NCBI GenBank assembly: GCA_965644315.1
Contig: CBFFRQ010000032.1
Span: forward strand, 186,001-250,000
Origin: Caecitellus pseudoparvulus
Lineage: Eukaryota > Bigyra: Bicosoecida
Length of the DNA: 64,000 nt
Direction: 5' to 3'
Shown in pieces: positions 51,859 through 61,743 of the stretch (the stretch's first letter is position 1; every line of letters starts with the position of its first letter). Under the pieces are notes generated by a model. It made no database searches, was not told the origin of the DNA, and was given only the letters and a program-made list of their open reading frames with translations. Position numbers and translations under genes: made by a program.

Positions 51859-52999
51859 TCAGCCGACTCGGCGCCTCAGGGTGCTGGCAGCCTCACCCTC
51901 ACTCTCTGCAGCCCCAGTCCCTGGGCTGCCTCCCGCCGCCGCTGCTGTTGCTGCCGCTGCTGCCCTTCGTGCAGTGCCCCGCACATCCCGTGCTGGGTTT
52001 GCGGGCGCTGCGGGGGGGCGCCGGTCGTCTCCAAGCCACGCTGCGAACAAAACAATGCCGGAACAGAACGACATGACAGTCACCAACAACAGCACGAATC
52101 CAGCGATGAGGTCTGGCAAGCCGGTGAGGCGAGCAATGCCCTTGTGCAGAGACTGCGGCAGGGCACAGCGCGTGAAGGGCAGTCAGGGTTGGGCAGATCC
52201 TGCAGCTTGGCCTGCCAAGCGACGTCGCGCACGCACCGCGAATGAGTTCAGCGCCTTCATCGCTTGGCCCCGCATTCGCAGGAAGGGGCTCATGGGAGAA
52301 GTCCAGTAAGGCAGGGGCTGCACCTTCTCCCATCCGCCACGCACGAAGTCCTGCAGAGATGTCTTGGACCACCCTCCCACGTACCGGCGTACCTCGCCAT
52401 TTTGCACGCTGCGAAATGAAGCGACCGGGGTGAGCAAGGTCGGGCATGGCAGCGCACTGTGCCCACCCGTCATAGCACGCACTGGAAGAGGGTAGGGTAC
52501 CCTCGCACGGTAAAGCGCGTTGCAAGGCCCCTGTGCTCAGTGGCATCCACCTTGATGAACTTGGCTTCCTCTGCAGGCAAGCAGGAGGCCAGGCATGCCA
52601 GCGACCCGAAGGACACACGTGCAAGTTTACAGGGGCGCCCTACCTTTCATTGCCCTGGCTGCCTGTTCGAATTGGGGCGCAAATTTCTTGCAGTGACCAC
52701 ACCTGCACACATGGAGATGAAAAAGGGTGGCGCTGGTTGCGTTGCCGTTTCACCTGAAACGCTGATGCTCACCAAGGTGCGTGGAAAAAGACAACAGCAG
52801 GGCCGCTTCCAACATCATCGTCAAAGGAGTCTGTAGATGATACTACTGTGTGCCTGTGTAAGTGGGCGATGGTGAAGGAGACTGGGCGAGGATGGAGCAC
52901 GGGGACGCGGCAGTCCACACACTTGGCTTTGCGTGCGTCAACCACGCTGGCGGCCAGGCAGGCCAATACTGCACAGCTGAACAGGGCCCTGGAAAGCAT
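51859..52999 (-). CDS. TMX-like: TMX-like ER membrane thioredoxin (PDI family), 256 aa
   Basis: Six exons fit: 52999-52923, 52853-52773, 52702-52644, 52570-52483, 52408-52237 and 52152-51859 (introns 69, 70, 73, 74 and 84 bp). The start at 52999 gives a signal peptide (MLSRALFSCAVLACLAASVVDA). The thioredoxin domain has VVFFHAPW then the CGHC active site (54-57), KKFAPQFEQ, AKFIKVDATEH, RGYPTLF with the cis-Pro, and NGEVRRYVGGW. A membrane helix lies at about 174-198 (LIAGFVLLLVTVMSFCSGIVLF), then a cytosolic Ala/Pro-rich tail. This is the layout of TMX proteins, which catalyse disulfide exchange in the ER lumen. Intron 1 is inferred: it is in frame and stop-free, so the unspliced reading cannot be excluded, but its removal restores normal spacing. 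Confidence 0.88.
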
Positions 53000-53193
53000 G
53001 GCTCTGAATAGAACGCGAGGTGTGGGTGCATTCATTGACTGCCAATTCACTGCGCAGTTGGCCGAGGTCTACAACTTTTTGGCCTCGTGCTCGCAATGAG
53101 ACCTGGCATACGCGACGCTTGCCCGACAGGTCTCCGGGGCCTGGAAGTCACCCACTCTGTGCAGAGACTGCTGACACCACTTTAACCACTCAT

Positions 53194-54388
53194 TCACACC
53201 TTCCATAACTTGGCCACCGTCATGCCAGCCGGAAGCTGCTCCATGGCCAGGCCGAGGCCCTCATCGAACACCAGCGGCCGGTCGGGCTCCGCTGAAGCTG
53301 CGGCCAGGTATGCCGCAAAGGAATCCGTCGTCTCCTCGCCTTCAATGATTTCAACATCTTCGGTCACCCGGCTCACTGTTCGGGCTGCCAAGGGTGCAGG
53401 CTGGTTCTCGATCGTGTACTTGACACCAAACACAGGCCGAGCGGCAAACGTCGTGTGCATGGCTTGCACCGCTCGAAACACTTCAGTCAACTTCTCCTCG
53501 GGCTCAACCTTGAAGCCCAGCGTGTAGTTCCCGCTGCGAGGTGTGGTGGTCAGCACCAGCGCCTTGCCGAAACGGCTCTCCCGCAAGCCAATGCCTGTCA
53601 TCTGCAGGTACGGTATGGAGACGTTGAAGTTCTCGGCCAAGTCGGCATGCCACACCATGCGGATGTTGGTGATAAACAGCGTGCCAAGGTTCCCCTGCTC
53701 AGCGGAGAGGTTCATCACGCCCCCCTGCTGCAGGTACACCTCCTCGTCGGGCAGGTGAATGAGGGCGCCGTCCTTGATGATAGCACCACGAAGGCGCAGG
53801 TCGCGGAACAGCTTGGACGTCTCGTACGCCCGGAAGACTGCCTGCACGGTCGTGAACATGCGCGGCGACGCCTTGACCAGGGAGGTGAAGATGAACTCGT
53901 ACCGCTTCTTGCCCATGCGGGTCATGAGGAAGAGTGCCTGTGTGCGGCCACCCCGCAGGCGGCTGTCTGTTGTGCGAATGGTGATGGTCTGAATCGTGCT
54001 GTATCCAATGCCTGTGTGGACGAGGGAGGCATCGTGCTCAGTAGCGTCGCAAGACACGCCAGGCCAGCATGCAGACTGTGCGCCAGACCCACTCAGATTC
54101 ACACGGTCACTCCGATGCGACGTCCACATGATGCGCAGGTTGGTCATGCACAAGCTTCCACGCATTCCATTGTTTCCTTTCGTGTCCTCCACGCTGTTAA
54201 TACGGTCAATCACTTCCTCCCCTGGGCGTGGTCGAAGGAACCTGGGCAAAGGGCGTTACAGTGTGAAACGCGCGCCACTCGGCGTTGCCGCGCCCCCACG
54301 CCCCCACGCACTTGGGGTGCACATCAAAACGAAGTTCGAATGGTTGCCACCAGTCGCCCCCCGCGATGCTGCTGCTATCAGCAGCCAT
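53194..54388 (-). CDS. BBS5: Bardet-Biedl syndrome 5 protein (BBSome subunit), 347 aa
   Basis: Three exons: 54388-54312, 54241-54093 and 54011-53194 (introns 70 and 81 bp; GTGCGT and GTGGGT donors). Exon 1 gives WWQPFELRFDVHP; exon 2 gives RPGEEVIDRINSVEDTKGNNG and NLRIMWTS; exon 3 continues IGYSTIQTITIRT, RYEFIFTSLV, FRAYETSKLFRDLRLR, then the second PH-like (DM16) unit with NLSAEQGNLGTLFITNIRMVWHADLAENFNVSIPYLQ (quoted by landmark; it spans about 53,580-53,700). Length and order match BBS5 of animals and algae. BBS5 is the phosphoinositide-binding subunit of the BBSome, the coat that moves membrane proteins in cilia. The 81-bp intron is in frame and stop-free; splicing restores RVNLS-IGYS. 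Confidence 0.96.
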
Positions 54389-54716
54389 TAGATTCGATCG
54401 TCAGCCGTGCAAACGTCAACGAGTGCGCTCTCCCTGACTGGAATCCGCCTGCCCGGATGCTCCTCCTCCTAAGTGCCCACAGCGTCGGATCGACTTCCCT
54501 GAACGTTACACGCACGCTCATAGCCTGCTTTGTGTCATCCATTTGGAGTGTAAATTGGCAGCGAGGATCTCAGGGGTGTCCGGATCTGCCCCCCTCGGGT
54601 GTCCGGGAACTGGCCCTGGGACACTCCTTGCACCCCCTTTCAGGGCCTCAATAAATGACACCCTCTGGTCCATGCTAGCGCTTCGTAGGTAAAACATATC
54701 ATTTTTTTCATTCTCA
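54389..54716. other. Intergenic segment with left copy of the flanking repeat
   Basis: This 328-bp stretch upstream of BBS5 contains the left direct-repeat copy (54548-54606) and an unusually AT/T-rich patch, AAAACATATCATTTTTTTCATTCTCAG at 54690-54716 (the longest run is its T tract), which ends like a 3' splice site. No gene was recognised. Confidence 0.5.
54548..54606 (+). repeat. Left copy of a ~59-bp degenerate direct repeat
   Basis: Shares GTGTAAATTGG exactly with 57879-57889, then GGTGTCCGG and GTGTC(C/T)GG at nearly the same spacing. It also holds the 17-mer GGATCTCAGGGGTGTCC (54565-54581), found inverted at 57968-57984. Confidence 0.6.
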
Positions 54717-55253
54717 GAGGGTCAGGGAAGTTCGGGAGGATTCCCTGCTCGTGGGTGGCGTGGAGGTGGTGGCACGGATGTGGTCCGCACTGTGCAGGCG
54801 GCAGAGCACGCGGCCAGCGACCCCCGCCTGGCCGACGCTCCATCCTGGTCGGAACAAGGCCAGCAGGCAGCCGCTGCAGCGGAGGCAGGCGCCTTGGCAT
54901 CGGAGGTCATGGGGGTGGTGCTGGCTGCCATGGGTGCAGATGTGTTCCTGACGGCGTACAACGGTGAGCGGCGGACCAGGGCGGTAGCGAAAGAGCGGCG
55001 GGCGAAACAGGTGGCGCAGGAGGTGGTGGTGAACCCGGCAGCAGCAGCTGCAGGGTGTCGGATCCGGAAGGCACAGGCGAAGAAGCGCCACGTGGCGAAA
55101 CGCATGGACAAGCTGAAGGTGCTGCGAGGCGGTGGTGGGAAGTGCAGGAAGCGTGCGAGGGAGGAGTCAGAGGAGTTGGTGTGTGCAGGTGTGAGAATGC
55201 AATGCAGGTGTGGGAGCGGGAGATGTGGGGATGGTGGTGAGGTGTGTTGTTGA
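54717..55253 (+). pseudogene. UTP20 (fragment): Fragment resembling the C-terminal tail of UTP20 (small-subunit processome)
   Basis: An open frame of about 178 codons without an ATG until 54909, entering directly after an apparent splice acceptor at 54716. It reads EVMGVVLAAMGADVFLTAY, then a basic run with VAKERRAKQVAQEVVVNPAAA and KAQAKKRHVAKRMDK. The order (short helix with LG-x-x-F-x-x-Y, then Lys/Arg-rich helix with V-x-NP-x-x-AA and KK...KR) is that of the extreme C-terminus of UTP20, a protein of about 2,500 residues needed for 18S rRNA maturation. Nothing upstream encodes the rest: BBS5 begins 330 bp away on the other strand. The Cys-rich last 20 residues look like read-through of non-coding DNA. 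Probably a duplicated or captured gene piece; a small unrelated basic protein is the alternative. Confidence 0.5.
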
Positions 55254-55363
55254 GTTGCGTGTGGTGGATTGAAGTGTGTACTGGCCTAAAGTGGGTGTCA
55301 GGTCTGCCACATGTTGCATTGGACTGTGCGTGAAGCCAGAGATCAACTCAAGTCTGTCAAGCT

Positions 55364-57628
55364 CTAAAACGTGGGAGCTTGCCGCCGCACGTTGTCTGGG
55401 ATCCTTCGGTGTCCAGTGAGGCCCAGCAGCTCACGCACGATGCCTGTGTGGCCTTTCAAGCATGCCCATCGGAAGGCGGCCTCAGGTCCACCCCTATCCA
55501 CCGCATGCACATCCACTTCTCGAGCTCCAGAGAGGCCCAGCAGCTCACTAACGATGTCTATGTGGCCATTGGCGCATGCTTCTCGGAAGGCAGCCTCAGG
55601 TCCAACCTCATCCGCTGCATGCACATCCACTTCCCGCGCCCTAGTCAGGGCGAGAAGCCCACGCACGATGTCTGTGCGGCCATAGCGGCATGCGGTGCGG
55701 AAGGCGGCCTCAGGTCCGTTCCTATCCGCCGCATGCACATCCACTGCCTCATCACCCGTCAATGCAAGCAGCTCACGTACTCGCTCAAGTTTGCCTTCAC
55801 TGCACGCTTCTACAAAAGCAGTCGTATTCTCCTCACTGAACTTTACTTGCCCAGGGGCGTGCCCTGCCTGCACCTGAGCTGCCGCAGCAGCTGCCTGCTC
55901 TCGATCAAGCACACTCCGCACAGCACTCTCCACATCTGACAGGCGCCACACTCCACCCCCGCTTCTTTCACACGCCATCGCGTATGCACCCATGCAGCTA
56001 CCACTCCCTCCCCGCCCCAACACCTCCAATGTGCTCGACAGGGCATGCTCACCACCTTCACCGCTGCCCACGAAAAGTGACCCAACGCCCGATCCGCCAC
56101 CCAAGGCCCCACCTCCCACTCCAAGCACCCCGTGCAGCACACCCAGCACACCATCACCAGCACCGCCGCCACCATCAGCCTGGCGTGTGCCCCACACACG
56201 GCCACATGCACTCAACACCACCTCACACCCACCCCCATCCAGTGCCGCCACCAGATCACCCACACTGCCACTCTCCACACCCACCACCACAAAGCTCCCC
56301 ACACCCACACCATTCAGACTCACTCCACACGCCTCCGCCACAGCACACACACCCAGCACCCTTACAGCCACGCGATGCTTCACATCCAGCCCAACATCGT
56401 CCCACGCTTCATCCTCCAGGAACACCCTCAGCGGCCACCCCGCCTCACACTGCACCTGCACTGTGGCACTGCTCCTCTCACCACTTGGCTCATCAGCTCG
56501 GCCACCAATGACTCCATGTGCGAGTGCTGCCTTGTGTGGAGTCTGCGCCATCCGTGGAAGTCCTTGGGCGATGCGAGTCGCTTCGCCACGCTTCACGGCG
56601 CCAACACTAGTTGCAAGCGCTGTCGCACCCGCATCCACACTCCCTGCCCACTCTTCCACATCCTCAGCTCTATCGATATCTTCATCCACGATCTCACTCC
56701 GTCCACTGTACACACTCACATCCTTGCCGTTCAGGCACTCAAAGCCGCCCGACAAGTCCAAGCCACGCACAGCCTTCACCTTCCGACCACTCATGACCGG
56801 CGCACACCCCAGCAGCCCCCGCAGCTCCTCCACCGCACTCGCTGCACTCTCCAGGTGCTCCGCAGCACTCTCACTCCTCAGATCGCCTGCTGCCTCGCCT
56901 CGCAGCCACTCAGCCTGCTGACGCATGCCGGCTAGAGCCGCCTCCGTCGCTGCTTCGCCACCGGCATCATGTGTGACTGGGCCACCCTCACCAGCCACAC
57001 CTGCCTCCGCCCTCTCGAAGCCCTGCCACCATCGTGTCAGATCAGCCAGCGCACCCTCTACATCCACACCGCTCCGAACACTGCTCCAAGCACCCACGAT
57101 GGCGCCCCACAGTGCGTCACCCTCCGGCACTGCATCAACACTCACGCCAGATACCGCCTGGTGCAGCACATCCACCGCGGCGAAGCACCGGAACGACAGG
57201 TACTGCAGCGCAGCACACACATCACCTCGCTCACGCTGCCCCGCCAACAACGCAGCTTGCTCCAACAGCGCACCCCCCGCGTCACGCAGTGCAGCCTCCA
57301 GCTCCACCAGGCTCATGGCCGATGGGGCGTCATCACCTGCAGCATGCACTTCGCCACGCCCAATGGCTGCCAGTCCTCGCAGTGCAGGGCCGTGTGCCAT
57401 GAAGCTGCCCGGCAAGCACTTCATCTTGCCCAAGCATGCCGCCACCCCCTCAGCCTGTGTGACGTCGATGCCTGCAGTGGGAGCTGCACTGTCGTCCATG
57501 GATTGCCCTGTGGCTGCTGCCTGTGGTGTGGGGGAGGGACAGGGCGTTGTGTGCTGTGTGGTGTGAGCGACACGCTCTGGCGCAAGTGCTTGCGAAAGCG
57601 GAGCGCCGTGTCCACGCCAACGCACCAT
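55364..57628 (-). CDS. Ankyrin-repeat protein with C-terminal repeats, 754 aa unspliced or 719 aa spliced
   Basis: The frame runs from ATG 57628 to 55364; a stop lies just upstream of that ATG. A possible 105-bp intron (57625-57521; GTGCGT donor directly after the ATG, CCACAG acceptor) would give MAAATGQSMDD and 719 residues; both readings stay in frame. The N-terminal 500 residues are unrecognised, Ala/Gly/Val-rich, with a HRVAVRVLGVCAVAEACGV stretch. The last 150 residues are four ankyrin units of about 37 residues with consensus REVDVHAADxxGPEAAFRxACxxGHxDIVRELLxLTG (landmarks, not continuous sequence), at about 55,400-55,830. Repeats are very similar to each other, suggesting recent expansion or gene conversion. 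It is bounded by direct repeats. Confidence 0.7.
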   Translation of the reverse strand: MVRWRGHGAPLSQALAPERVAHTTQHTTPCPSPTPQAAATGQSMDDSAAPTAGIDVTQAEGVAACLGKMKCLPGSFMAHGPALRGLAAIGRGEVHAAGDDAPSAMSLVELEAALRDAGGALLEQAALLAGQRERGDVCAALQYLSFRCFAAVDVLHQAVSGVSVDAVPEGDALWGAIVGAWSSVRSGVDVEGALADLTRWWQGFERAEAGVAGEGGPVTHDAGGEAATEAALAGMRQQAEWLRGEAAGDLRSESAAEHLESAASAVEELRGLLGCAPVMSGRKVKAVRGLDLSGGFECLNGKDVSVYSGRSEIVDEDIDRAEDVEEWAGSVDAGATALATSVGAVKRGEATRIAQGLPRMAQTPHKAALAHGVIGGRADEPSGERSSATVQVQCEAGWPLRVFLEDEAWDDVGLDVKHRVAVRVLGVCAVAEACGVSLNGVGVGSFVVVGVESGSVGDLVAALDGGGCEVVLSACGRVWGTRQADGGGGAGDGVLGVLHGVLGVGGGALGGGSGVGSLFVGSGEGGEHALSSTLEVLGRGGSGSCMGAYAMACERSGGGVWRLSDVESAVRSVLDREQAAAAAAQVQAGHAPGQVKFSEENTTAFVEACSEGKLERVRELLALTGDEAVDVHAADRNGPEAAFRTACRYGRTDIVRGLLALTRAREVDVHAADEVGPEAAFREACANGHIDIVSELLGLSGAREVDVHAVDRGGPEAAFRWACLKGHTGIVRELLGLTGHRRIPDNVRRQAPTF

Positions 57629-58046
57629 GGCGATGGGTGACAGGGGGTCTGATCAGGCGTGGCAGTGCTGTGAAACTAGCTCCTGTGGTGTGGGTACAGT
57701 GGGCAAGTGTGCTAGGTGTGGCGGGGAGGCGTTGTCGTAGTTCACGTGCGAGGGTGCAACTTCCGCACTTGCACCAGTACGTCCTCACCTGTGGCGGCCA
57801 GGAGTGCTGAAAAAGCCCCAGGCACACTGGTGGGCGCACATGCAGTGACAGCACAGGTGTGTGTGGGAATACGTTGAGGTGTAAATTGGTGGAAGGCATT
57901 TCAAAGGTGTCCGGCTATGCTCGACCGAGTGTCTGGCATCTCAGCAAAAATGCGGAAAGAGCTTGCAGGACACCCCTGAGATCCCTGATTGGCAGGCACA
58001 GATCTCTGCACAGAGCCAGCTGGCTCAGTTCGAATGCTCAACAGTA
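57629..58046. other. Intergenic segment with right copy of the flanking repeat
   Basis: This 418-bp gap lies between the ankyrin start and the stop of the next minus-strand gene. It contains the right direct-repeat copy (57879-57937) and, 30 bp further, the inverted 17-mer (57968-57984). No gene was recognised. Confidence 0.5.
57879..57937 (+). repeat. Right copy of the ~59-bp degenerate direct repeat
   Basis: Begins GTGTAAATTGG and carries AAGGTGTCCGG and GTGTCTGG in the same order as the copy at 54548-54606. It is followed by the inverted GGACACCCCTGAGATCC (57968-57984), so the right end could fold on itself (GGTGTCC...GGACACC). Confidence 0.6.
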
Positions 58047-61000
58047 TCAAAACCACTCCTCAGTGCCATCCAAGTCACCTGACTCCTCAACAGCGCCACT
58101 CTGCGCAGTCAAGCGTCCACCTGCGCTGCTCCCCTTTGACTTCTCCAGCGCTTGGATGCCCCCGCCTCCAGAGCCAACAGACAGGCCAGAAATGGCGCCA
58201 GTCCGTGCGGGCGCTGTCGGCGTCGCCTTCTCCGGTTGGCCAAGCTTGCCTTGTGGGCTCAGTTCACTGGAAGCCTGCTTGATCGCATGCCTGGAAATAA
58301 CGGGCTGGTCGTCTTCGTCGGAGTCACTCCACCCCTCGTCGCCATAGTCGCTGTCCGTGTCACTGCCACCACCCGCCCCCTTGCCCCCTCCAAAGCTAGG
58401 AGCAGAGCCAACAACTGGCGAGAGAGCTGCCTTAGCCTGCGCATCGGCTGCACTGCCTTCCATGGCCCCATGCGACGTTGAGCTCGCCATCCAGCTTGGC
58501 TTGTAGGCGCCTGATTCCTCTGCCGCCGGGCTTCCTGCACCCGGGGCCTCCAAGCTTGCCTCCTGCATCCACGATGGCACATCAGCTGCTGGTGCTGCTG
58601 CTGGTGCTGGTGCTGCTGCTGGTGCTGGTGCTGGCGACGGTGCACTTGCCTCCTGCATCCACAATGGCACATCAGCTGCTGGTGCTGGTGCTGGTGCTGG
58701 TGCTGGTGCTGGTGCTGGTGCTGGCGACGGTGCACTTGCCTCCTGCATCCACAATGGCACATCAGCTGCTGGTGCTGGTGCTGGTGCTGGTGCTGGTGCT
58801 GGTGCTGGTGCTGGCGACGGTGCACTTGCCTCCTGCATCCACAATGGCACATCAGCTGCTGGTGCTGGTGCTGGTGCTGGTGCTGGTGCTGGTGCTGGCG
58901 ACGGTGCACTTGCCTCCTGCATCCACAATGGCACATCAGCTGCTGCTGCTGACGCTGGTGCTGGTGCTGGTGCACTTGCCTCCTGCATCCACGATGGCAC
59001 ATCAGCTGCTGCTGCTGGTGCTGGTGCTGGTGCTGGTGCTGGTGCTGGTGCTGGCGACGGTGCACTTGCCTCCTGCATCCACAATGGCACATCAGCTGCT
59101 GGTGCTGGTGCTGGTGCTGGCGCTGGTGCTGGTGCTGGCGACGGTGCACTTGCCTCCTGCATCCACAATGGCACATCAGCTGCTGGTGCTGGTGCTGGCG
59201 CTGGCGACGGTGCTGGTGCTGGCGCTGGCGACGGTGCTGGTGCTGGCGCTGGCGACGGTGCACTTGCCTCTTGCATCCACGATGGCACATCAGCTGCTGG
59301 TGCTGGTGCTGGTGCTGGTGCTGGCGCTGGCGACGGTGCACTTGCCTCCTGCATCCACAATGGCACATCAGCTGCTGGTGCTGGTGCTGGTGCTGGCGAC
59401 GGTGCACTTGCCTCCTGCATCCACGATGGCACATCAGCTGCTGGTGCTGGTGCTGGTGCTGGCGACGGTGCACTTGCCTCCTGCATCCACGATGGCACAT
59501 CAGCTGCTGGTGCTGGAGCTGGAGCTGGTGCTGGTGCTGGTGCTGGCAACGGTGTAGAAGCCACCTGGCTGTCAGAACCAGAGGCTTGAGCACTGTCTTC
59601 GAAGTCGCTGTCTGCATATTCGTCGAAGCCATCATCCGAGTACCCTGCATCTGTGTCGGGTGATGGTGCACGCTGCGGCTTGGCAATGTGTTGGGTGGGT
59701 GCAGGAGAAGGCGAGGGCGCAGGTGATGCGCTTGCTACACTGGGCACTTTAACGTGGCTTTCTGGTCCAGTGCTTGTATCAACATGAACAGGGTCCGGCT
59801 CAGGCGAGAGGGCTTGCTGTGGGCGGGTGGCGGATTGGGTCGCAGAGGACGCTTGGAAGCCAGAGGTGCTGCGTGCATGCTTGCTGCTCGAAGATTGGCG
59901 CATAGTGTGTGCAGGGGCTGCTTGCTGGGCTGCGCTGCGACCTCCGCCCGCCTTGCGTGGCTGTGCGAAGCCGGGAGACGCGAAGGGTGCTCCAGCCCCG
60001 CCGCCTGCGACCTTGGCGCCAGCCCGTGCGATGCTCGAGGCGGAGCGGTGGTGGGATGCGCGACTCTGAATCGTGTCTTTCTGTCGCTGAGGTGGCTGTC
60101 GCTTTGGTGACGGGGACTCGCGCGCGGGTGCGGGGGATGGCGATGGCACAGCACTGGGCAGCGGTGGGTGTGTCCGTTGGTACGTGCCGCTCTCCTTGGC
60201 GCGTGTGAGGTACGCAGGAAGGGGGGACGCCTTGAAAGGTTTTGAGGACTGCTGTGTTGGGCGAGTGCGGCACCTGGAGCTAGCCCTGCCCTTGGACCTC
60301 CCGCGGCGTCCGCTAGCCTGGCGATCCTGCACTGCCAAATCAGCCTCGTGCTTCATCGCCAGGTGGGCCCGCTGCCGCAGCGACCGTGCGCGGTCCCTGG
60401 CCCTGGGCCTGGACATGGCTTCAACTGTGCTGCGCTGGCGGGCGGCCCGGGCTGCGGCCTGGGCGCGGGCTACTTCATCTGCCGGCCCAGACTTGCGGCT
60501 GGCAGTGGTTCGCACACCGCCCCAGAGCGCGCCATACGTGCCCTTGACGCTCGCCTTGAGAGAGCGGCCGCCTAGGTTCGCCTTGGCTCGCTTGCGCTGG
60601 GCTGGGGAGAGGTCTGCCGTGTAGATCCCAGCTGTGCGGCGGGTGGCAGTGCGGCCCGCCCTGGCTCGCAGTGGCGACATGGCGTCTCCGCCAGCGCCAG
60701 CGGGGTCGACGACCGGGTCCCCCCTGCCCTCTCCTCGGCCAGATCCTGAGCCAGAGTCGCCTGGCTGGGGCAGGCCAACCGCTTCCGCCACCTGTGCGAT
60801 GAAGTCCTTGTTGGTGACGTACCCGTCATGGCCGCGCGGAGGGGGGCTGCGACCTGCACCCCCCCCCTCGCCTGCACGTAGGTGGGCTGGGCGCCTGCTG
60901 CGCCTGTTGGAGTGCTTGGCTCCTGCTGTGGATGCCATGGAACGAAGAACGCCTCGTGCTCCGCGCTGCCTTGTCGCCAGCACGTCGGCCACGCTAGGAC

Positions 61001-61743
61001 TCTCGGAGCGGGGCTGCCTGAGCCTGGGGCGCCGCTTGCGGGAGACGTCCACCAGGGGCTTGCTCTTGGGAGAGTCTCCTGTCGGTGAGGGGGGCGATGC
61101 GTCCACCAAGGCAGGAGCTGCCTCGTCCCCGCCGTCCACGACAGGCGCGTAGCCAGACACGCCAGCCGGCAGGGGGCCTCTACCGCTCATCGCCGCCTCC
61201 TCTCCCAGGGAAGCCATCATACCTGAGGCAGTACTGGTAGGTGACATCATGTGTGGCCCCGCACCGTGCCGGCGTCGTTGGCGGTGCTTCTGGCGAGGCA
61301 TACGCGTCGCTGTGATGTGCGGCCTCCTGCGCACTGGGTCGCTGTGCGACGCAGCTTGCTGTGCTCCACCGTCCCTGCCTGATGCAGCAGTCGCTGCCTG
61401 CATGGCATCAAGCTGGGCTTGCAGTTCTTCCACAGTCAAATCTTCCAGGGCCGACGGCTCGGTCAAATCAAGCACGGCCTGGGCGTGGCCCTCCACAGAC
61501 CTGTGAGGAAGAAAAACCGAAGCTGTTGGCAACTGCTTGTGCAGGGGCAGGAGCGCCTTCTGCGACAAGCCTGGTGTCGCAAGCAAGTGGACAACGTAGG
61601 CGTTAGCACTGCCACAGTACTGCAGCCAGCACTGCGGCACTCTGCCGCGTGTGACCTGGCACACAGAGCCGAACCACACAGCCCAACTGGCCGGCAACAT
61701 GCGTGACACCTCAACGCAGGCGCGCGCACCTTGCAGAACTCAT
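58047..61743 (-). CDS. Disordered protein with twelve P[S/L]WMQEAS repeats, about 1,155 aa
   Basis: The main exon ends at 58047. The best phase-consistent model starts at ATG 61743 with a 14-bp exon (MSSA), a 229-bp intron (61729-61501; GTGCGC donor, TTCCTCACAG acceptor) and exon 61500-58047, giving MSSARSVEGHAQAVLDL. The frame is also open to ATG 61700, so a longer N-terminus (about 1,217 aa) cannot be excluded. About residues 1-600 are basic, Ser/Arg-rich and disordered, with an acidic-helix start (LEDLTVEELQAQLDAM). Residues about 653-989 are twelve copies of AADVP(S/L)WMQEASAPS joined by (AP)n runs. A lone KPSWM follows. The C-terminus is acidic Asp/Ser-rich and ends DGTEEWF. The regular Trp-Met peptides look like multivalent binding motifs (inference). 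No known family recognised. Confidence 0.7.
58548..59555 (-). repeat. Twelve-unit coding minisatellite, WMQEAS motif with (Ala-Pro)n spacers
   Basis: On the plus strand the unit is CTCCTGCATCCACRATGGCAC followed by ATCAGCTGCT and a variable run of GGTGCT hexamers. Twelve copies are counted. Units differ by S/L at one residue (five PSWM, seven PLWM) and by hexamer number. The array keeps all frames open over about 1 kb, which creates long antisense shadow ORFs. Confidence 0.95.

Noticed and set aside
58259-59686. Long ORFs in other frames (475 aa on minus, 359 aa on plus) over the WMQEAS repeat
   Set aside because: The repeat unit is a multiple of three in a GC-rich context, so every frame stays open; the Gln/His and Leu/Val readings are pure repeat artefacts.
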